This document shows positions 6,610 through 8,960 of a stretch of 8,960 nucleotides of DNA, piece after piece. Both the position numbers and the translations under genes were made by a program. The stretch's first letter is position 1. Each line of letters begins with the position of its first letter. The stretch comes from Candidatus Bathyarchaeota archaeon (GTDB lineage Archaea; Thermoproteota; Bathyarchaeia; 40CM-2-53-6; FEN-987), in contig JAHFFU010000008.1 of assembly GCA_023247835.1 (NCBI GenBank), forward strand, positions 2,804-11,763. Reading direction: 5' to 3'. The notes beneath the pieces were generated by a model. It saw only the letters and a program-made list of their open reading frames with translations. It ran no database searches and was not told the DNA's origin.

Positions 6610-6909
6610 TCAGATCGATTCGTCTATTTCGTCTTCTCTGCCGCCTGTTCCGCCGCATGCCTCACAGACGAGTTTACCGCCGCCGAAGCATTCATTGCAC
6701 TTGCTGGAGACGAGGCCGCTGCCGTTGCAAATATCACAATCCATTACGCCTTTCTCCGTTGTCAGCTTGCCCGTTCCCTTGCATTCGTCGCATTTCGTTG
6801 GTATCGAACCTGTGCTTTTGCATTTGCCACAAGCTATTTCGCCTGTTCCCTTGCAGGTAGTGCATTCCAAAAGAGAAGACATCCTCTGACTGTTATAGTC
6901 AGCAGGCAT
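6610..6909 (-). CDS. Small DnaJ-type zinc-finger protein with six CxxCxGxG motifs
   Basis: This 99-residue protein consists almost entirely of a DnaJ-like cysteine-rich domain. Six CxxC(x)GxG-type motifs begin at C16, C27, C40, C58, C71 and C82 (CTTCKGTG, CGKCKSTG, CDECKGTG, CDICNGSG, CNECFGGG, CEACGGTG), giving twelve cysteines and capacity for three zinc ions. DnaJ/Hsp40 itself has four motifs and two zincs. There is no J-domain and no substrate-binding C-terminal domain, so it is not a canonical Hsp40. The tail is acidic (REDEIDESI). Related stand-alone domains include the plant protein BSD2, a chaperone; a chaperone, thiol-redox or zinc-storage role is possible but unproven. M1 fits a leaderless start 25 nt below an AT-rich element. 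M10 is an alternative start, with AGAGG directly abutting it. The gene lies between sod and the aldehyde dehydrogenase, in a redox-themed stretch. No ferredoxin-type cysteine spacing is present. Confidence 0.85.
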   Translation of the reverse strand: MPADYNSQRMSSLLECTTCKGTGEIACGKCKSTGSIPTKCDECKGTGKLTTEKGVMDCDICNGSGLVSSKCNECFGGGKLVCEACGGTGGREDEIDESI

Positions 6910-6928
6910 TGACAGATTACATACCTAG

Positions 6929-6939
6929 TACTTTTTGAA
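6929..6939 (-). promoter_or_regulatory. Candidate TATA element of the DnaJ-type zinc-finger gene
   Basis: On the minus strand the stretch TTCAAAAAGTA is centred about 25 nt before the ATG at 6909, the distance expected for a leaderless archaeal transcript. Further upstream a 4-bp inverted repeat (CGCA-CTTAA-TGCG on the plus strand, 6956–6968) could bind a regulator. The element is weak compared with the TTTAWATA consensus. Confidence 0.3.
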
Positions 6940-6976
6940 CCTTATGTCGGTTTATCGCACTTAATGCGCTTACGAG

Positions 6977-7021
6977 AAAAATGGGTGGGCCTGATTTGAT
7001 TCAGACCCGTACAGTCGGGTC
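6977..7021 (-). terminator. Hairpin plus T5 terminator after sod, with an overlapping alternative hairpin
   Basis: On the minus strand, 24 nt beyond the sod stop, hairpin A has arms GACCCG (7021–7016) and CGGGTC (7009–7004) around a 6-nt loop. Hairpin B has arms GGGTCTGA (7008–7001) and TCAGGCCC (6994–6987) with loop ATCAAA; that is 8 pairs including one U·G. Five nt after hairpin B comes TTTTT (6981–6977). B plus the T run looks like an intrinsic terminator for sod. A and B share 7008–7004 and cannot form together, an arrangement resembling antiterminator/terminator pairs. The sequence complementarity is seen; any switching is inferred. Confidence 0.55.
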
Positions 7022-7044
7022 ATTGATTCCGGTTCTTGTGGGTT

Positions 7045-7653
7045 CTAATGTTTTGCTTTGTCGAATCTGCCTGCCACATCGTTCCAGTTGGTAACCTTCC
7101 ACCACTCGTCGACGTACTTTGCTCGGTCGTTTTTATAGGTCAAATAGTACGCGTGTTCCCATACGTCTAGGCCTAGTAGGATTGGGAGTTGGGCGAGGTG
7201 CATGAAGTTCTGTTTCTCGACTTGGGTGAGGACTAGTTGGTCGGTTGTGTGGTCGTAGAGTAGTAGTGCCCAGCCGGATCCTTCGACTGTTTTGGCTGCG
7301 TCTGAGAATTGTTGTTTGAATTTGTCGAAGCCGCCAAAGTCTGTGTTAACCTTGTCTGCGATGGCTCCGCCTGGGGTTCCGCCTCCTTTGCCTGGGGAGG
7401 CCATGTTGGGCCAGAAGATGCTGTGAAGCGCATGTCCGCCAAAGTTGAAGCTGAAGTCCCTGAGGACCGCTCTGGTGTCAATCTGCATTTCCCCTTTCCT
7501 GGCCTTATCCAGTTTCTCTAAGGCAGCGTTGGCGCCGTTGACATAGGCTGCGTGGTGTTTGTCGTGGTGGAGTTTCATGATTTCTTCTGAGATGACTGGT
7601 TCGAGTGCATTGTAGTTGTACGGCAATTCCGGAAGAACGTATTTGTTTGGCAT
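7045..7653 (-). CDS. sod: Superoxide dismutase, Fe/Mn family (probably Mn or cambialistic)
   Basis: This complete 202-residue enzyme converts superoxide to oxygen and hydrogen peroxide in the cytosol. The N-terminal helical domain includes LPELPYNYNALEP and the LHHDKHH segment. The C-terminal alpha/beta domain includes EGSGWALLLYD and the family signature DVWEHAYY. The metal ligands read as H29, H77 (in GGHALHSIFW), D163 and H167. The residue four before H77 is glycine (G73), where FeSODs carry the outer-sphere Gln. Q148 in VEKQN aligns with the MnSOD outer-sphere Gln. Many archaeal SODs have His there, so manganese is the more likely metal; this is inferred from motif alignment by eye. There is no signal peptide. 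The ATG is well supported by the conserved N-terminus and by a TATA-like element about 30 nt upstream. Flanking gaps of 141 and 135 bp suggest a separate transcription unit, although the neighbours on both sides are also redox-related. Confidence 0.96.
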   Translation of the reverse strand: MPNKYVLPELPYNYNALEPVISEEIMKLHHDKHHAAYVNGANAALEKLDKARKGEMQIDTRAVLRDFSFNFGGHALHSIFWPNMASPGKGGGTPGGAIADKVNTDFGGFDKFKQQFSDAAKTVEGSGWALLLYDHTTDQLVLTQVEKQNFMHLAQLPILLGLDVWEHAYYLTYKNDRAKYVDEWWKVTNWNDVAGRFDKAKH

Positions 7654-7677
7654 GGTCTGCTCACGTTAACCTCATCT

Positions 7678-7690
7678 CACATAAACTTTT
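7678..7690 (-). promoter_or_regulatory. Candidate TATA box of sod
   Basis: On the minus strand AAAAGTTTATGTG contains a TTTAT core about 30 nt before the sod ATG. This would place transcription initiation some 6 nt upstream of the start codon, typical of archaeal leaderless or very short leaders. No Shine-Dalgarno sequence precedes the ATG, which fits. The assignment is by position and composition. Confidence 0.45.
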
Positions 7691-7745
7691 CATCTTCGCG
7701 GAAAACGGTGGAGCACGGGAGCAAATTTCAGGTTATGTATGAATT

Positions 7746-7785
7746 CTCGGCGTCGCTTTCGAGGCTCACGACAACAATTGCCGAG
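7746..7785 (-). repeat. Imperfect long inverted repeat just downstream of sufU
   Basis: Arms CTCGGC (7746–7751) and GCCGAG (7780–7785) enclose a second pair, GTCG (7752–7755) and CGAC (7769–7772). They give an RNA stem with a 7-nt bulge on one side, beginning 10 nt after the sufU stop. Short direct repeats (GCTTTCG, CGAGGCT) overlap it. No T-tract follows on the minus strand, so it is not a clear terminator; it may be a structured 3' end. The rest of the 7654–7794 gap holds only the sod promoter region. Confidence 0.3.
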
Positions 7786-7794
7786 GCTTTCGTG

Positions 7795-8199
7795 CTAGAC
7801 TAACTGCTTTACTTCTTCAGTTATTGCTTGGCCGAGGTGCCCATAGACCGCGAGTTTAAGGACCTTCAGCCCCAGCAGAGCGCATTTGATTCGAGTTGGG
7901 CCAGGGTCGATGCCGAGAAGTTCTAGGACGTTCGGCTTGCCCATAGCCTTGATCTCATCGAGCGTCTTCCCTTTGACGACTTCAGTTAGCATTGAGGCTG
8001 AAGCTTGGCTAATTGCGCACCCTTTACCTTTGAATCGTATGTCCTCACATTTACCGTCCTTGAAATTGATTTGCATCTCGATGATATCCCCGCATAGCGG
8101 GTTGGAGTCCTTAGCGCGAACATCTGGGTTTGGGAGGTCGCCGAAGTTGCGCGGGTTCCTGTAATAGTCTAAAATGATGTCTTTGTAGATTTCACTCAT
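7795..8199 (-). CDS. sufU: Fe-S cluster assembly scaffold / sulfur-transfer protein, SufU/IscU type
   Basis: This 134-residue protein of the IscU/NifU-N family accepts sulfur from a cysteine desulfurase, to assemble or relay Fe-S clusters in the cytosol. The three invariant cysteines are C36 (NPLCGD), C61 (GKGCAIS) and C106 (RIKCALL); D38 in the CGD motif is the conserved Asp. The N-terminus (YKDIILDYYRNPRNFGDL) and the RIKCALL motif, with Lys before the third cysteine, are SufU-like; IscU has His there. The second-to-third cysteine spacing of 45 residues is IscU-like and lacks the roughly 20-residue insertion of Bacillus SufU. The IscU LPPVK motif for the HscA chaperone is absent. The ATG overlaps the sufS stop by 4 nt (ATGA), so the two are translationally coupled and almost certainly partners. 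The symbol follows the sequence resemblance and the neighbour; whether it acts as scaffold or zinc-dependent sulfur acceptor cannot be read from sequence. Confidence 0.93.
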   Translation of the reverse strand: MSEIYKDIILDYYRNPRNFGDLPNPDVRAKDSNPLCGDIIEMQINFKDGKCEDIRFKGKGCAISQASASMLTEVVKGKTLDEIKAMGKPNVLELLGIDPGPTRIKCALLGLKVLKLAVYGHLGQAITEEVKQLV

Positions 8200-8960
8200 C
8201 GCGCGAATAGCTTCCTGGCTTTCTCGAGGGCGTTGATGAATACGTCAACTTCCTCTTTCGTGTTATAAATGTAGAAGCTTGCTCTCGAGGTGGCGGGCAC
8301 GTTTAGGAATTCCATTAAGGGTTGTGCACAGTGGTGCCCTGACCTGATCGCGATGCCTTCTTCATCCAAGATTGAAGCGAGGTCATGGGCGTGGATGTCT
8401 CCCAAATTGAACGAGATCACGCCGACTCTACGCTTAGTGTCTCTCGGACCATACATCACTAGGTCTTTCACTTGGCTCATTCTTTTCATGGAGTAATTGG
8501 TGATTTCATTCTCATGGTCGTGAACGTTCTCCATTCCGATCGTGCGAAGATAATCGACTGCCGCGCCGAGTCCGATGGCGCCAACGATGTTTGGTGTTCC
8601 AGCCTCGTACTTGTAGGGAATATCCTTCCATGAAGCCCCTGTCGTGTGAACTTCCCTTATCATCTCTCCACCACCCAAGAACGGCGGCATGTTCTCCAGG
8701 GCCTCACTCTTTCCGTAGAGAACTCCAATTCCAGTCGGGCCCATCATCTTGTGTCCTGAGAACGCTAAGAAATCACAGTCAATATCCCTAACGTCGACGC
8801 GCATATGCGGAACCGACTGGGCGGCATCAACTAGAAACATTGCACCGTAGCGATGGGCAACTCTACCAATCTCTTTGACCGGATTTATTGTTCCGAGTAC
8901 ATTTGAGGCCTGGGTTACGCAGACAATCTTCGTTTTCTCATCGATTAATTCGTGAACTTC
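8196..8960 (-). CDS. sufS: Cysteine desulfurase, SufS/CsdA type (partial, N-terminus outside window)
   Basis: The C-terminal 254 residues of a class V, PLP-dependent cysteine desulfurase are visible. The frame stays open to the window edge, so the start lies beyond 8960; a full protein is usually about 400–420 aa. The enzyme takes sulfur from L-cysteine as a persulfide, leaving alanine, and hands it to the scaffold. Seen from the edge inwards are TQASNVLGTINPVKEI, then VDAAQSVPHM with the PLP-contacting Asp (8826–8828), and SGHKMMGPTGIGVLYG with the Schiff-base Lys (8748–8750). GGGEMI and EAGTPN follow. RSGHHCAQPLM carries the persulfide-forming Cys (8328–8330). This last motif identifies the group II (SufS) branch, not IscS/NifS. 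The Met at 8840 is internal, not the start. Its stop overlaps the sufU start in ATGA, making a two-gene Fe-S unit. Nothing shows whether sufBCD lie upstream, outside the window. Confidence 0.96.
   Translation of the reverse strand, partial: EVHELIDEKTKIVCVTQASNVLGTINPVKEIGRVAHRYGAMFLVDAAQSVPHMRVDVRDIDCDFLAFSGHKMMGPTGIGVLYGKSEALENMPPFLGGGEMIREVHTTGASWKDIPYKYEAGTPNIVGAIGLGAAVDYLRTIGMENVHDHENEITNYSMKRMSQVKDLVMYGPRDTKRRVGVISFNLGDIHAHDLASILDEEGIAIRSGHHCAQPLMEFLNVPATSRASFYIYNTKEEVDVFINALEKARKLFAR

Noticed and set aside
6610..6909. Ferredoxin or rubredoxin identity for the cysteine-rich small protein
   Set aside because: Cysteines occur as regular CxxCxGxG units, not as the C-x2-C-x2-C-x3-CP ferredoxin pattern or the rubredoxin CxxCG pair, so a DnaJ-type zinc module fits better.
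6956..6968. Inverted repeat CGCA-CTTAA-TGCG upstream of the zinc-finger gene
   Set aside because: Four-bp arms are too short to claim as an operator; it is mentioned only as a note under the promoter.
8196..8840. Reading sufS as a short 214-residue complete protein starting at the internal Met
   Set aside because: The frame continues open to the window edge with well-conserved SufS sequence upstream of that Met, so it is a truncated view of a longer gene.

Overview
This window is chromosomal archaeal DNA. The archaeal assignment rests on the plus-strand order rpoB–rpoA–rpl30e–nusA. That order includes an L30e ribosomal protein next to polymerase genes and a short NusA made of two KH domains only. 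The largest subunit, RpoA, is one continuous 1273-residue protein. Most Euryarchaeota and Crenarchaeota carry it as two genes, rpoA' and rpoA''. An unsplit rpoA is known from Thaumarchaeota/Nitrososphaerota and Aigarchaeota, so I infer a relative of those lineages; I cannot name a genus. A cytosolic superoxide dismutase indicates exposure to oxygen.

Region 1 (1–4796, plus strand) is a tightly packed information-processing operon. The rpoB tail overlaps rpoA by 8 nt, rpoA overlaps rpl30e by 1 nt (TAATG), and 3 nt separate rpl30e from nusA. These genes encode the two catalytic RNA polymerase subunits, a ribosomal protein and a transcription-elongation RNA-binding protein. In many archaea rps12 and rps7 follow nusA. 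Here the plus-strand genes stop, and a 140-bp convergent gap with a T6 run follows.

Region 2 (4937–8960, minus strand) reads from right to left: sufS (5' end outside the window), sufU, superoxide dismutase, a small DnaJ-type zinc-finger protein with six CxxCxGxG motifs, and an ALDH7/antiquitin-type aldehyde dehydrogenase. sufS and sufU overlap by 4 nt (ATGA) and form a compact Fe-S assembly unit of sulfur donor plus scaffold. The other three genes are separated by gaps of 119–141 bp. Each has a plausible AT-rich promoter element at about leaderless or short-leader distance. The shared theme is cysteine/metal chemistry and oxidative damage control: Fe-S assembly, superoxide removal, a zinc/thiol protein and aldehyde detoxification or lysine catabolism.

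The points most worth following are the unsplit rpoA, a RpoB C-terminal zinc site whose fourth cysteine is Asp, the mirror-symmetric spacing of the six zinc motifs in the DnaJ-like protein, and two mutually exclusive hairpins between sod and that gene. No mobile element, CRISPR array, tRNA or rRNA was seen. No gap without a gene exceeds 300 bases.
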